This document shows, piece by piece, positions 27,092-36,926 of a stretch of 64,000 bases of DNA (positions are counted from its first letter, which is position 1; each line of letters begins with the position of its first letter). A model generated the notes under the pieces. That model saw only the letters and a program-made list of their open reading frames with translations. It ran no database searches and had not been told where the DNA came from. The position numbers and the translations under genes are program-made. The stretch is from the NCBI RefSeq assembly GCF_000422925.1, contig NZ_AUGZ01000005.1, positions 1-64,000 of the forward strand. Direction: 5' to 3'. This DNA is from Paludibacterium yongneupense DSM 18731 (GTDB lineage: Bacteria; Pseudomonadota; Gammaproteobacteria; Burkholderiales; Chromobacteriaceae).

Positions 27092-28627
27092 TCACATCAG
27101 GTTCTGTTCGGCAACGTTCAGGTTATGATCGATCAGTTGCGAAGTCGACTCCTCGTCGCGCGTCTTGGCACCAAGACGCGCGCTTTCGATCGCGTCGAGA
27201 TAGGCGGCATCGATGTCGCCGGTGATGTATTGGCCGTCGAAGCACGAGGTTTCGAATTCGCGCAATTCGGGGTTCACACTGCTGACAGCCGCCATCAGCG
27301 CCTCGAGGTCCTGGTAGATCACGGCGTCGGCGCCGATTTCCTGCGCGATCTGCTCCTCGCTGCGGCCGGTGGCCAGCAATTCGGCGCGGGTCGGCATATC
27401 GATGCCGTAGACATTGGGAAACCGCACGGCGGGCGCTGCCGATGCGAAGTAAACCTTGCGCGCACCCGCATCGCGGGCCATCTGCACGATCTCGCGCGAG
27501 GTCGTGCCGCGCACGATCGAGTCGTCGACCAGCAGCACATTGCGGCCACGAAATTCGCTTGCGACCGGATTCAGTTTCTGCCGCACCGATTTCTTGCGCA
27601 CGGCCTGCCCCGGCATGATGAAGGTACGGCCGATATAGCGGTTCTTGATGAAACCCTCGCGATAAGGCAGTCCGAGGTGATTCGCCAGTTGCAAGGCGCT
27701 CGGGCGGCTGGTATCCGGGATCGGCATCACCACGTCGATATCGATCTCGGGCAGCGTGCGCAGCACCTTCTCCGCGAGCTGGTCTCCCATGCGGATGCGC
27801 GCTTGATACACCGATGCGCCATCGATCACGGAATCGGGACGGGCAAAATAGACGTATTCGAACAGACAGGGCGCGTGCCGGATGTGTTCGGCGCACTGGC
27901 GCGCATGCAAATCGCCGCCGAAGGTGATGAACACGCCCTCGCCGGGTTCGATATCCCGCAGCAGGGTAAAGCCGGAGCAATCGAGCGCCACCGACTCGGA
28001 GGCCAGCATGAACTCGGTCTGGCCGGCGGGCGATTGCAGGCTGCCGAGTACCAGCGGGCGAATGCCGTTCGGATCGCGGAAGGCGACCAGGCCGTAGCCG
28101 GCAATCATCGCCACCACCGCATAGGCGCCGCGCACGCGGCGATGCACGGCGGCGATCGCGCTGAAAACGGCATCGACCGACAGCTCGAAGCCTTCGACCC
28201 GCTGCGCCAGCTCATGCGCGAAGACATTGAGCAGCACTTCCGAATCGGAGTTGGTATTGATATGGCGCAGATCGTGCCGGAACATGTCCGCCTGCAACTC
28301 ATCGGTGTTTGTCAGATTGCCGTTATGGGCGAGTACGATGCCAAACGGCGAATTGACATAAAAAGGCTGAGCCTCGGCCAGACTCGACGCCGAGCCGGCA
28401 GTCGGGTAACGCACATGGGCGATGCCGGCGCAACCGAGCAGCGAGCGCATATTGCGGGTGCGAAACACGTCGCGCACCATGCCGCTGCCCTTGTGCATAT
28501 GGAAGGTCTCGCCTTCGGCGGTCACGATGCCGGCCGCATCCTGCCCCCGGTGCTGCAGCACCTGCAACCCGTCGTACAACAACTGGTTGACCGGAGACTG
28601 CCCAACCACACCTAAAATTCCACACAT
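27092..28627 (-). CDS. purF: Amidophosphoribosyltransferase
   Basis: 511 aa from ATG 28627, chosen so that the mature N terminus is Cys2 ([10 protein letters not shown]), the glutaminase nucleophile. The PRPP-binding loop [19 protein letters not shown] and the glutaminase residues RYPTAGS and AHNGNLTN are present. It commits PRPP to purine synthesis. It is the second cistron of the cvpA-purF arrangement shared with E. coli, but a strong hairpin with a T-rich tail lies between cvpA and purF. Confidence 0.97.
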   Translation of the reverse strand: MCGILGVVGQSPVNQLLYDGLQVLQHRGQDAAGIVTAEGETFHMHKGSGMVRDVFRTRNMRSLLGCAGIAHVRYPTAGSASSLAEAQPFYVNSPFGIVLAHNGNLTNTDELQADMFRHDLRHINTNSDSEVLLNVFAHELAQRVEGFELSVDAVFSAIAAVHRRVRGAYAVVAMIAGYGLVAFRDPNGIRPLVLGSLQSPAGQTEFMLASESVALDCSGFTLLRDIEPGEGVFITFGGDLHARQCAEHIRHAPCLFEYVYFARPDSVIDGASVYQARIRMGDQLAEKVLRTLPEIDIDVVMPIPDTSRPSALQLANHLGLPYREGFIKNRYIGRTFIMPGQAVRKKSVRQKLNPVASEFRGRNVLLVDDSIVRGTTSREIVQMARDAGARKVYFASAAPAVRFPNVYGIDMPTRAELLATGRSEEQIAQEIGADAVIYQDLEALMAAVSSVNPELREFETSCFDGQYITGDIDAAYLDAIESARLGAKTRDEESTSQLIDHNLNVAEQNLM

Positions 28628-28660
28628 CTCTGGCTCTCTTTCCAACTTCGCGTTACAGAC

Positions 28661-28709
28661 AAAATAAAAGGCGGAAATCTTGAAGTGAAGCTATCAAGAT
28701 ATTCCGCCT
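28661..28709 (-). terminator. Terminator or attenuator between cvpA and purF
   Basis: On the minus strand an inverted repeat starting AGGCGGAA (28709-28694 with 28683-28669, one bulge) is followed by TTTTATTTTG. It looks like a true intrinsic terminator placed inside the cvpA-purF gap, 42 bp before the purF start. Read-through or a local promoter must supply purF. Confidence 0.75.
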
Positions 28710-28714
28710 GTGCA

Positions 28715-29209
28715 CTACCCCGGATAACTGATGTGCTCGGCTAGAAGCGGGGGTAGCCATGGCCTCAATGACAAGGCCGCCGTCTCCAAGGGGTGCGCTA
28801 ACAGCGCATTCCTCCATACGTCTTTTTCCGGCATGTGGGTAAGACCTCCGAGCAGGACCAACACCGTCGCCAGCACCAGGCCGCGCGCCAGACCGAAAGC
28901 GGCACCGAGCATGCGATTGATGCCGCCCAGGCCGGTCGAATCGAGAACCCCGGTCAGCGTGACGCGCGCAAGCGCCGTCGCCAGCCAGACCAGGAAGAAA
29001 ACCAGGATGAACGATGCGACAACGCGCACGCCCTCGCTCGACAACGAGGCGGGCAGCCAGTCGGACACCGCAGGGGCAAACTGCTTCGCACACCAGAAAG
29101 CGATCAGCCACGAGCCCAGCGACAGCACCTCGGCGACGAGGCCGCGCATCACGGCCACGATGATGGAGCCCAATACGATAGCGATGACAATATAGTCGAA
29201 AACCGTCAT
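28715..29209 (-). CDS. cvpA: CvpA family membrane protein
   Basis: 164 aa with four predicted membrane helices. The family start TVFDYIVIAIVLGSIIVAVMRGLVAE and the central LTGVLDSTGLGGINRMLGAAFG loop are clear. CvpA was named for colicin V production in E. coli and is linked to envelope stress resistance; molecular function is unsettled. It overlaps the upstream SPOR gene by 4 bp. Confidence 0.93.
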   Translation of the reverse strand: MTVFDYIVIAIVLGSIIVAVMRGLVAEVLSLGSWLIAFWCAKQFAPAVSDWLPASLSSEGVRVVASFILVFFLVWLATALARVTLTGVLDSTGLGGINRMLGAAFGLARGLVLATVLVLLGGLTHMPEKDVWRNALLAHPLETAALSLRPWLPPLLAEHISYPG

Positions 29210-29997
29210 GGCCGGCTCACAATAATGCCGGTCACGCCAGCGCGGGCCAGCTTGCGCAACACCGCGTCGGCTTCGGCACGCGAGGCGAACGGACCGACGC
29301 GGACGCGCGTCACCGGCCCCTTGCTGGTATCGACCTTGCTGAAGCGCGCATTCACGCCAAGCGCGGACAACTTGGCGCGCAGCGCATCGGCCTTGTCCTG
29401 GTCCGACAGGGCAGCCAGCTGAATCATCATGTGCTCGCCAGCCGGGGCGGCGGCCGCGCCTGGCGCGGCATCGGTCGCACCGCTGTCTCGACCTTCGAGA
29501 ATCGCGGCCGGATCGGCATGGCGCACGGCTGCCGGGGCCGGCGCTTCAGCGCGCGGCGGATGCGCGGCGCGCCCGCTCGAGGCTTCGCGGGCCGGCTTCT
29601 TCGTATGGACGACAACGGGTTCGGTCTCGACCGCCGGCGCGGGCTTGACCGGTATCGGCGCCGCGCGCGTCGTCGGGGGCGCCGAAGCCTCGCCTTCGTC
29701 GGCCGCCATCGTCGACAAGGATTCAGGCAAGGCGGTCGCCGCGGCCGGGCGGGCAGCGGCGAGCGCGGTACCGGCGGAAGCCGGCAGCGGCGCCGACGCC
29801 GCTGCCGCCGGAGCGGAAGAAGCGGCGGCACCGAGGATTTCAACGGATTCGGGTTTCATCTGCTGCGCCGGCACCCTGCCGACCACGCGCCACAACACGG
29901 CCGTCGCAACCAGCACGAGCACGACCGCACCCACCAGGCGGCGGCGCGCGCGCTTCTTGAGCACGATCAGTTCTTCTTGGGCGGACAAACCTGCCAT
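29206..29997 (-). CDS. SPOR-domain protein (DedD-like)
   Basis: 263 aa from ATG 29997, which follows GAGGA. A short cytoplasmic N terminus with basic residues (KKRARRR) precedes one transmembrane helix at about residues 22-40. A long Ala/Pro-rich periplasmic linker follows, then a C-terminal SPOR domain (about 190-263: MIQLAALSDQDKADALRAKL ... VRVGPFASRAEADAVL). SPOR domains bind denuded septal glycan, so a divisome role is likely. It is placed between folC and cvpA, as dedD is in many proteobacteria, so the DedD name is reasonable though sequence outside SPOR is low complexity. Confidence 0.87.
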   Translation of the reverse strand: MAGLSAQEELIVLKKRARRRLVGAVVLVLVATAVLWRVVGRVPAQQMKPESVEILGAAASSAPAAAASAPLPASAGTALAAARPAAATALPESLSTMAADEGEASAPPTTRAAPIPVKPAPAVETEPVVVHTKKPAREASSGRAAHPPRAEAPAPAAVRHADPAAILEGRDSGATDAAPGAAAAPAGEHMMIQLAALSDQDKADALRAKLSALGVNARFSKVDTSKGPVTRVRVGPFASRAEADAVLRKLARAGVTGIIVSRP

Positions 29998-30004
29998 GCC
30001 TTCC

Positions 30005-31279
30005 TCAGCGGTGGGGTTCCCGGGCCAGCATGACCTCGGCAACCGTATGGAACGATCCGAAAACGACGATTCTATCATTCTCGGACGCTTGCGATAAGGC
30101 ATCCTTCCAGGCGGACGCGACCGAAGCACAGACATGGACGCCGGGCACGCCATGCGCGGCCAGCCGCGCGGCCAGCGCCTGCGCACTCTGCCCGCGCGGC
30201 AAGTCGAGACCCGCGACATACCAGATGTCAAAGGCTTCGCGTGCCAGCTCGATCACGGCATCGACATCCTTGTCGGCGAGCATGGAAAATACGGCGATAC
30301 GCCGTTCGGCATAGGGCAATACCCGCATATTGGTGACCAGGGCGCGCACCGCATGCGGATTATGTCCGACATCGAGCACGACGAGCGGTCGACCGGGCAA
30401 GACCTGGAACCGCCCGGGCCAATCGACCTCGGACAGGCCGCGCTTGATCGCCCCCAGCCCGACCGGCAGGCGTTCGTGCAGCACCGCGAGTACTGCCAGC
30501 GCCGCCGAAGCGTTGTCCAGCTGGTAGTCGCCACGCAGGGCCGGCAGGGGCAAGGCATGGCGATCGAATCCGGGCATGCGGAAAGACCATTGCTTGTCGA
30601 AACGGGCCGGCCCGAAATCGCGGCCGATCAGCCTCAGGTCGGCGCCGATGGCAGCCGCATGGTCGAGCAGGCTCTGCGGCGGGTTGGCATCGGCACAGAT
30701 GGCCGGCCTGCCGGCGCGGAAAATGCCGGCTTTTTCAAAGCCGATCGCTTCGCGCGTATCCCCGAGATAAGCCTGGTGATCGAGGTCGACGCTGACCACG
30801 ACCGACACATCGGGGTCGAAGATATTGACCGCATCGAGGCGGCCGCCGAGGCCGACTTCGAGCACGGCGACATCCACCCCCTGCTCGATGAAGACATGCA
30901 TCGCCGCCAGCGTCCCGAATTCGAAATAGCTGAGCGAGACATCGGCGCGTGCGGTTTCGATCGCCGCGAATGCCGCCGTGACGGCGGAATCGGCCACCGG
31001 CTGCATGTCGATGGCTATGCGCTCGTTGTAGCGCAGGATATGCGGCGAAGTATAGGTTCCGACCTTGAAGCCCGCGCATCGCAGCATGGTCGACAACATG
31101 GCGCTGACCGAGCCCTTGCCGTTGGTGCCGCCGACCATGACCACGGGAAAGGCCGGCGCAAGCCCCATCCCGGCACGCACGCGCTCCACGCGCGCGAGCC
31201 CGAGATCGATTTCGGTCAGGTGCAGATTTTCAAGATAGGCGAGCCATTCGTCGAGGCTCGCGGATTGCATCATTGTCAT
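30005..31279 (-). CDS. folC: Bifunctional folylpolyglutamate / dihydrofolate synthase
   Basis: 424 aa from ATG 31279; the ribosome binding site is weak and a TTG at 31318 is an alternative. The Mur-ligase type ATP loop VGGTNGKGSVSAML and HILRYNERI identify FolC. Further family blocks are LEVGLGGRLDAVN, DLDHQAYLGDTREAIGFEKAGI and the C-domain DVGHNPHA. It adds glutamate to dihydropteroate and later to folates. Seven bp separate it from the SPOR gene. accD, which usually precedes folC in betaproteobacteria, is absent here. Confidence 0.94.
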   Translation of the reverse strand: MTMMQSASLDEWLAYLENLHLTEIDLGLARVERVRAGMGLAPAFPVVMVGGTNGKGSVSAMLSTMLRCAGFKVGTYTSPHILRYNERIAIDMQPVADSAVTAAFAAIETARADVSLSYFEFGTLAAMHVFIEQGVDVAVLEVGLGGRLDAVNIFDPDVSVVVSVDLDHQAYLGDTREAIGFEKAGIFRAGRPAICADANPPQSLLDHAAAIGADLRLIGRDFGPARFDKQWSFRMPGFDRHALPLPALRGDYQLDNASAALAVLAVLHERLPVGLGAIKRGLSEVDWPGRFQVLPGRPLVVLDVGHNPHAVRALVTNMRVLPYAERRIAVFSMLADKDVDAVIELAREAFDIWYVAGLDLPRGQSAQALAARLAAHGVPGVHVCASVASAWKDALSQASENDRIVVFGSFHTVAEVMLAREPHR

Positions 31280-31304
31280 TGCTGGATCAACCGCAAAAAT
31301 ATCG

Positions 31305-31733
31305 CTACGCCGGCTCAAGGAAACAGCGCAGATAAACAGCCAGTTGCCGTTGCGCCTCGCGTCCGGCCGAATCCGGCCACAAAACCAGGGTCATGCGCCG
31401 CCCGGCGCCGCGGACAGCCAGCACGATCAGCCAGGGCAGCACCAGACTGTCGTCCGCGACCTGCACTGCGAACCTCGTCCCGCCCCGCCAGAATACGACG
31501 TGGCCTCCGCCGTCCACCGTCACGCGCTCGGCCGCACGGCGCCCGCCCAGCCACCCGTCGCACCGCAACAGATAGCCGACGTAGAACGGCAGCGGCAACA
31601 GACAGATGGCGGCAGCGGACGCAAACGTCAAGAGCAGGCCGCACGCCAGCGCAGACACCGCCAGCACCAGCGCCAGGCAATAACGCGAAGGCACGGGCAG
31701 AAGATCGAAAGCCGCCATCCGCTGCCGCCGCAT
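31305..31733 (-). CDS. YgfX-like membrane protein
   Basis: 142 aa. Two adjacent N-terminal membrane helices (about residues 17-55) are followed by a soluble beta-rich region with a WRGG, then LPWLIVLAVRGAGRRMTLVL and a WPDSAGREAQRQLAVYLR end. That layout resembles YgfX (CptA in E. coli), reported to act against FtsZ and MreB and to pair with SdhE. sdhE is not adjacent; instead a 117-aa acidic protein gene lies 4 bp upstream. GGGGAG with 8-nt spacing supports ATG 31733. Family call is moderate; toxicity is untested. Confidence 0.6.
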   Translation of the reverse strand: MRRQRMAAFDLLPVPSRYCLALVLAVSALACGLLLTFASAAAICLLPLPFYVGYLLRCDGWLGGRRAAERVTVDGGGHVVFWRGGTRFAVQVADDSLVLPWLIVLAVRGAGRRMTLVLWPDSAGREAQRQLAVYLRCFLEPA

Positions 31734-31737
31734 CCCC

Positions 31738-32091
31738 TTACTCCCCGACGGCAGGCATATTGGTGATGTCGCCTTCGACGCTGTCTATCACGGTCGAATG
31801 GATCTCGACATCGAACCACTCCCAGAAGGCCTTGAGCGAACGGTCGGCAGGCCACAGGCTTTCGTCCTCGTACCAGCTCGCAAGTTCCATCTTGAACAGG
31901 GTTTCATGCATGTCGTCGATACGGGACACGCCTTCTTCCGGATCGACGAACTCGGGCAGCAGAACGATGGTGCAATCGCTGCGCAGGCTGTCGAGCGTCA
32001 GATCCGCATCGTTTTCGGGCACCGCATTGAGCCAGTCGAGAAAAGGCTGCTTCGGCTTGATCACCGCCGCCGAACGATCGACAAAATACAT
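31738..32091 (-). CDS. Conserved acidic protein of unknown function
   Basis: 117 aa from ATG 32091 (MYFVDRSAAVIKPKQPFLDW), which follows AAAGGATAACC. It is strongly acidic, rich in Trp, Asp and Glu, with no signal or membrane segment; WYEDESLWPADRSLKAFWEW and FDVEIHSTV stand out. I recall similar short proteins in betaproteobacteria but no assigned function. It starts the run leading into the YgfX-like gene with a 4-bp gap, so the two are almost certainly co-expressed. Confidence 0.75.
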   Translation of the reverse strand: MYFVDRSAAVIKPKQPFLDWLNAVPENDADLTLDSLRSDCTIVLLPEFVDPEEGVSRIDDMHETLFKMELASWYEDESLWPADRSLKAFWEWFDVEIHSTVIDSVEGDITNMPAVGE

Positions 32092-32216
32092 GGTTATCCT
32101 TTCACTTCTCAATACTGTTGGCGTCGCATTGTAACAGCACGCCTGCCGCGACGCGAAGCCGCCCCGGCCTCTCATGCTACAATCGCCCTCATCGGATTTA
32201 CTTGGCAATTCCAGCA

Positions 32217-34114
<1,898 letters not shown>

Positions 34115-34118
<4 letters not shown>

Positions 34119-34630
34119 AAGCCTCCATCGGTCTGTATCTCGCCGCCGCCGCCCTGCTCGCCTCGTGCGCGAGCCCGCCACCGCTCAAGACCGGCCATGC
34201 CGTACGGCCGCGTCCGAGTGCGAACGGCAATCTGTCCACCCTGAAGGCCGACGGCGCCGGTCGCGAGATCCTGATCTACACCCTGAGCCTGCTCGATCTC
34301 GACTACCGCTTCGGCGGCAGCAACCCCGAGGCAGGGCTCGACTGCAGCGGCATGGTCGACTACATCTATCGCAACGCGGTCGGCGTGAAACTGCCGCACA
34401 ACGCGGCGCAGATCGCCGGCATCGCGCGACCGATCCCGACCGGGGACATGCAGGTCGGCGACCTGGTGTTTTTCAACACGCTGAACCGTTCTTTTTCGCA
34501 TATGGGCATCTATATCGGCGACGGCAAATTCGTGCATGCCCCACACACGAACAGCCCGATTCGGGTCGACCGCCTCGATAACCGCTACTTCGCCGCCCGC
34601 TTCGAGGGCGCACGCACGCTGTTCAACTGA
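34115..34630 (+). CDS. NlpC/P60 family lipoprotein (peptidoglycan endopeptidase)
   Basis: 171 aa. A lipoprotein signal ends LLASC with the lipidated Cys at about residue 18. The NlpC/P60 papain-like domain has catalytic Cys in GLDCSGMVDYIY and His in SHMGIYIGDGKFVHAP. Such enzymes cut D-Glu-mDAP links in the sacculus. The Asp at the position after the lipobox Cys, which retains lipoproteins in the inner membrane in enterics, is absent, so outer-membrane anchoring is likely. Translationally coupled to uup. Confidence 0.93.
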
Positions 34631-34654
34631 AAACGGCGGCGCCCGCCGTTTTCA
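34628..34654 (+). terminator. Terminator after the uup-nlpC operon
   Basis: A perfect 12-bp stem (TGAAAACGGCGG with CCGCCGTTTTCA) around a 3-nt loop begins within the lipoprotein stop codon. The stem ends in TTTTC, so U-rich release is partly within the hairpin. Confidence 0.8.
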
Positions 34655-34681
34655 GTCCTGCGAGAAAAAACAAGAAAACAC

Positions 34682-34710
34682 TTGACCGCCCGTCGCGGAG
34701 TGCGTATAAC
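34682..34710 (+). promoter_or_regulatory. Sigma-70 promoter of the cold-shock gene with long 5' leader
   Basis: TTGACC and TATAAC are separated by exactly 17 bp. The predicted start near 34717 leaves a 5' untranslated leader of about 140 nt before the ATG at 34859, as in cspA-type genes whose leader acts as an RNA thermosensor. Confidence 0.75.
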
Positions 34711-34858
34711 TTACCTCAGCAAGATTTCAAGCAGCAGCTCCGAAGTTCATCGTCAGTCCCTCTTTTCAGCGGTACTTCCATTGCACAGTCCGGTTGTTCT
34801 TGATTATTTCGCCACCGAGCAAATGCTCAGCCCAGTCAATATTTACAAGGAATGAAAA

Positions 34859-35062
34859 ATGGAACAAGGTACCGTTAAGTGGTTCAATGATGCTAAAGGC
34901 TTCGGCTTCATCACCCCGGATGCAGGCGGCGACGATCTGTTCGCTCACTTCTCCGAAATTCGCGCCGATGGCTTCAAGAGCCTGGCCGAAGGTCAAAAAG
35001 TGACCTACACCTCCGGCATGGGCCAAAAAGGCCCGCAGGCTACGAACATCCAGCCCGCTTAA
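34859..35062 (+). CDS. cspA: Cold-shock protein, CspA family
   Basis: 67 aa, a single CSD/OB-fold. RNP1 (KGFGFI) and RNP2 (DLFAHF) RNA-binding motifs are intact, and it begins [12 protein letters not shown]. It binds single-stranded RNA and melts structure. It has its own promoter and leader, and a hairpin follows. Many genomes carry several paralogs, so cold induction of this copy is inferred from the long leader only. Confidence 0.96.
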   Translation: MEQGTVKWFNDAKGFGFITPDAGGDDLFAHFSEIRADGFKSLAEGQKVTYTSGMGQKGPQATNIQPA

Positions 35063-35073
35063 TCCGGTTGTCC

Positions 35074-35102
35074 GGCAAAGCTCCGGTTTGCGGAGCTTTG
35101 CC
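35074..35102 (+). terminator. Hairpin terminator after cspA
   Basis: Perfect 12-bp stem GGCAAAGCTCCG/CGGAGCTTTGCC with a 5-nt loop, 12 nt after the stop. No T-run follows, so termination may need Rho or the stem may protect the 3' end. Confidence 0.7.
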
Positions 35103-35282
35103 CGTGCGCAACGCGCACATTGATGGTTATCTTCGGCAGTACTCTGACTATCCCTGGTTGTCCATCAAGCCCCCACGCAGCACCGAGTGTCCCACCAAGC
35201 GATGCCCGCCCCGAACGGAGCAGCGCCCGAGCACGCCATTCGCAATGCAAAAATGAATATATATCAGATTTTGGAAAACATA

Positions 35283-35474
35283 ATGATAATGAAAATTAGC
35301 CAGCTTAAACCCGGTTTTTTGATCAACGAACACAAGAATAACGGCGACGTCGAATGCTTCGAGGTCGTCAAGGTCAAACCCTTCGGCCGCAAGGTCGAAG
35401 TGACGTTCCGCTCGCTGTTCGGACTGGAAAGCGCGCTCTATCCGGCCGACGCTTACCTCAACGCCGCCGTCTGA
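35283..35474 (+). CDS. Small protein of unknown function
   Basis: 63 aa from ATG 35283, chosen because GGAAAA lies six nt upstream; in-frame ATGs at 35253 and 35289 are alternatives. The sequence has ISQLKPGFLINEHKNNGD and ends in a Tyr-Leu-rich stretch (ESALYPADAYLNAAV). The 5' part and upstream 60 bp are strikingly AT-rich for this genome while the 3' half has normal composition. No family recognised. The following 239 bp (35475-35713) hold nothing else I can support. Confidence 0.55.
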   Translation: MIMKISQLKPGFLINEHKNNGDVECFEVVKVKPFGRKVEVTFRSLFGLESALYPADAYLNAAV

Positions 35475-35713
35475 CCGCAACCCGCGCCGTCCGGCGCGGG
35501 GCTCGCCTTTCCCTCTCTGCCCTCCGCCGCGCAACACGCGCTGCCTTCCCGTACGGCACCCCCGCTCCATTGCCACCGGCAACCTGACACGAGCCGCACA
35601 CGCCCGCGCAATGGGCCATAATCATGACAGGCAGCCTTTCGCCACGCCCGCGCCATGTCGCTCACGCGAGTGGTCGCGCGGTCCCGTGCTACAGCCAGGA
35701 CAAGGAACGCCGC

Positions 35714-36607
35714 ATGAACCCCATTACCTTTGCCATCGTCATCGCGCTCGCCGCGACAGGGGCCGTGTTCCAGCACGGCGCCAACCTTCCGCTCGCCATC
35801 GGCTTCTGGTTCGCCGCGGCCATCGTTTCCCAATCGCTGAAGATGGCGAATACCTGGCAGAAATTCGTCGTCCTGCGCGCAGGCCGTCTGCATGGCGTCA
35901 AGGGCCCGGGCTTGTTCCTGATCATTCCGGTCATCGACAATGTCGTCGCCGTCATCGACGAGCGCATCCAGACGACGGCGTTCAACGCCGAACAGGCGCT
36001 CACCCGCGACACGGTGCCGGTCAATGTCGACGCGATCATTTTCTGGCATGTGCACGACGCGCAAAAGGCGGCACTGGCAATCACCGACTACCGTCAGGCC
36101 ATAGACCGTGTGGCGCAGACTTCGCTGCGCGAGATGATAGGGGCATCGATGCTGACGGCGCTGCTATCGGAGCGGCAAAAGGCCGACCTCGCCTTGCGCG
36201 AAAAAATAGGACAGCAAACCGTCGAATGGGGCATTACCGTACGCTCGGTCGAAATCCGCGACGTGGCCATTCCCGAGGCGCTGCAAGATGCCATGTCGCG
36301 CCAGGCCCAGGCCGAGCGCGAAAAGCAGGCACGCATCATACTGGGGTCGGCCGAAGCCGAAATCGCCAACAAATTCGTCGAAGCGGCGCGGGTCTATGCC
36401 GACCAGCCGATGGCACTGCAACTGCGCGCAATGAACATCATCTATGAAACGACGAAGGAACGCGGCACCACGATACTGATACCGAGCTCCATGGTCGACA
36501 GCATGAATCCCGGAGCCGCGCTGGCGCTGGCGCTCGACGGGCGCGCCACGCCTCCCGCGGCAACGGCCCCCAGTGCGCCGGTCGCATCCGGCAGCGAAAA
36601 GGGCTAG
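35714..36607 (+). CDS. SPFH/Band 7 family protein (slipin)
   Basis: 297 aa from MNPITFA, following AAGGAA. One or two N-terminal membrane helices (about 1-40) precede a Band 7/SPFH domain. Slipin hallmarks are GPGLFLIIPVID, VDERIQTT, TRDTVPVNVDAIIFW and SLREMIGA. The C-terminal part is a coiled region (EREKQARIILGSAEAEIANKF) and a short Ala/Pro tail. Slipins cluster into lipid microdomains and usually pair with an NfeD protein, but no nfeD is adjacent. Its stop overlaps the convergent cbpM stop at a shared CTAG. Confidence 0.92.
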   Translation: MNPITFAIVIALAATGAVFQHGANLPLAIGFWFAAAIVSQSLKMANTWQKFVVLRAGRLHGVKGPGLFLIIPVIDNVVAVIDERIQTTAFNAEQALTRDTVPVNVDAIIFWHVHDAQKAALAITDYRQAIDRVAQTSLREMIGASMLTALLSERQKADLALREKIGQQTVEWGITVRSVEIRDVAIPEALQDAMSRQAQAEREKQARIILGSAEAEIANKFVEAARVYADQPMALQLRAMNIIYETTKERGTTILIPSSMVDSMNPGAALALALDGRATPPAATAPSAPVASGSEKG

Positions 36608-36921
36608 CCGGCGCCCCGGCGCCGCAGATGCGAACGCAAGGAATCGATCTCGTCGATCAAATCGAGCGCGAGCGCCACGCCGGGCGGGTTGATTTCCAGA
36701 TCCTCCGACAGACGCCGCGCCAGATGCGCGCGCCGCAACGATGCGCCGCCGAAGCGCCAGTCGGCGGGAGCGCCCCCTGACGGGTCGAGCACCCCCTCCA
36801 GCACCCATTCGACAAGCTGGGACTCATCGGCCCCGCTCGCGCGGGCCAACTCGGACAAGCTCAGGCCGACATCCTCCTCGACCACCACTCCCACCAGGAG
36901 AGTCATTCGCGAAGACGTCAT
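36604..36921 (-). CDS. cbpM: Chaperone modulatory protein CbpM
   Basis: 105 aa, close to E. coli CbpM (101 aa). It is a MerR-like small protein that binds and inhibits the CbpA J-domain; seen here are LSLSELARASGADESQLVEWV and WRFGGASLRRAHLARRLSEDLEIN. ATGs at 36930, 36927 and 36921 are all in frame; 36921 has the best spacing to AAAGG, while 36930 would overlap the cbpA stop as ATGA. Either way it is tightly coupled to cbpA. Confidence 0.85.
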   Translation of the reverse strand: MTSSRMTLLVGVVVEEDVGLSLSELARASGADESQLVEWVLEGVLDPSGGAPADWRFGGASLRRAHLARRLSEDLEINPPGVALALDLIDEIDSLRSHLRRRGAG

Positions 36922-36926
36922 GGTCA

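Noticed and set aside
30134-32134. 666-codon plus-strand open frame across folC and the YgfX-like gene
   Set aside because: It spans two real minus-strand genes and has no domain; GC-rich genomes give many such frames.
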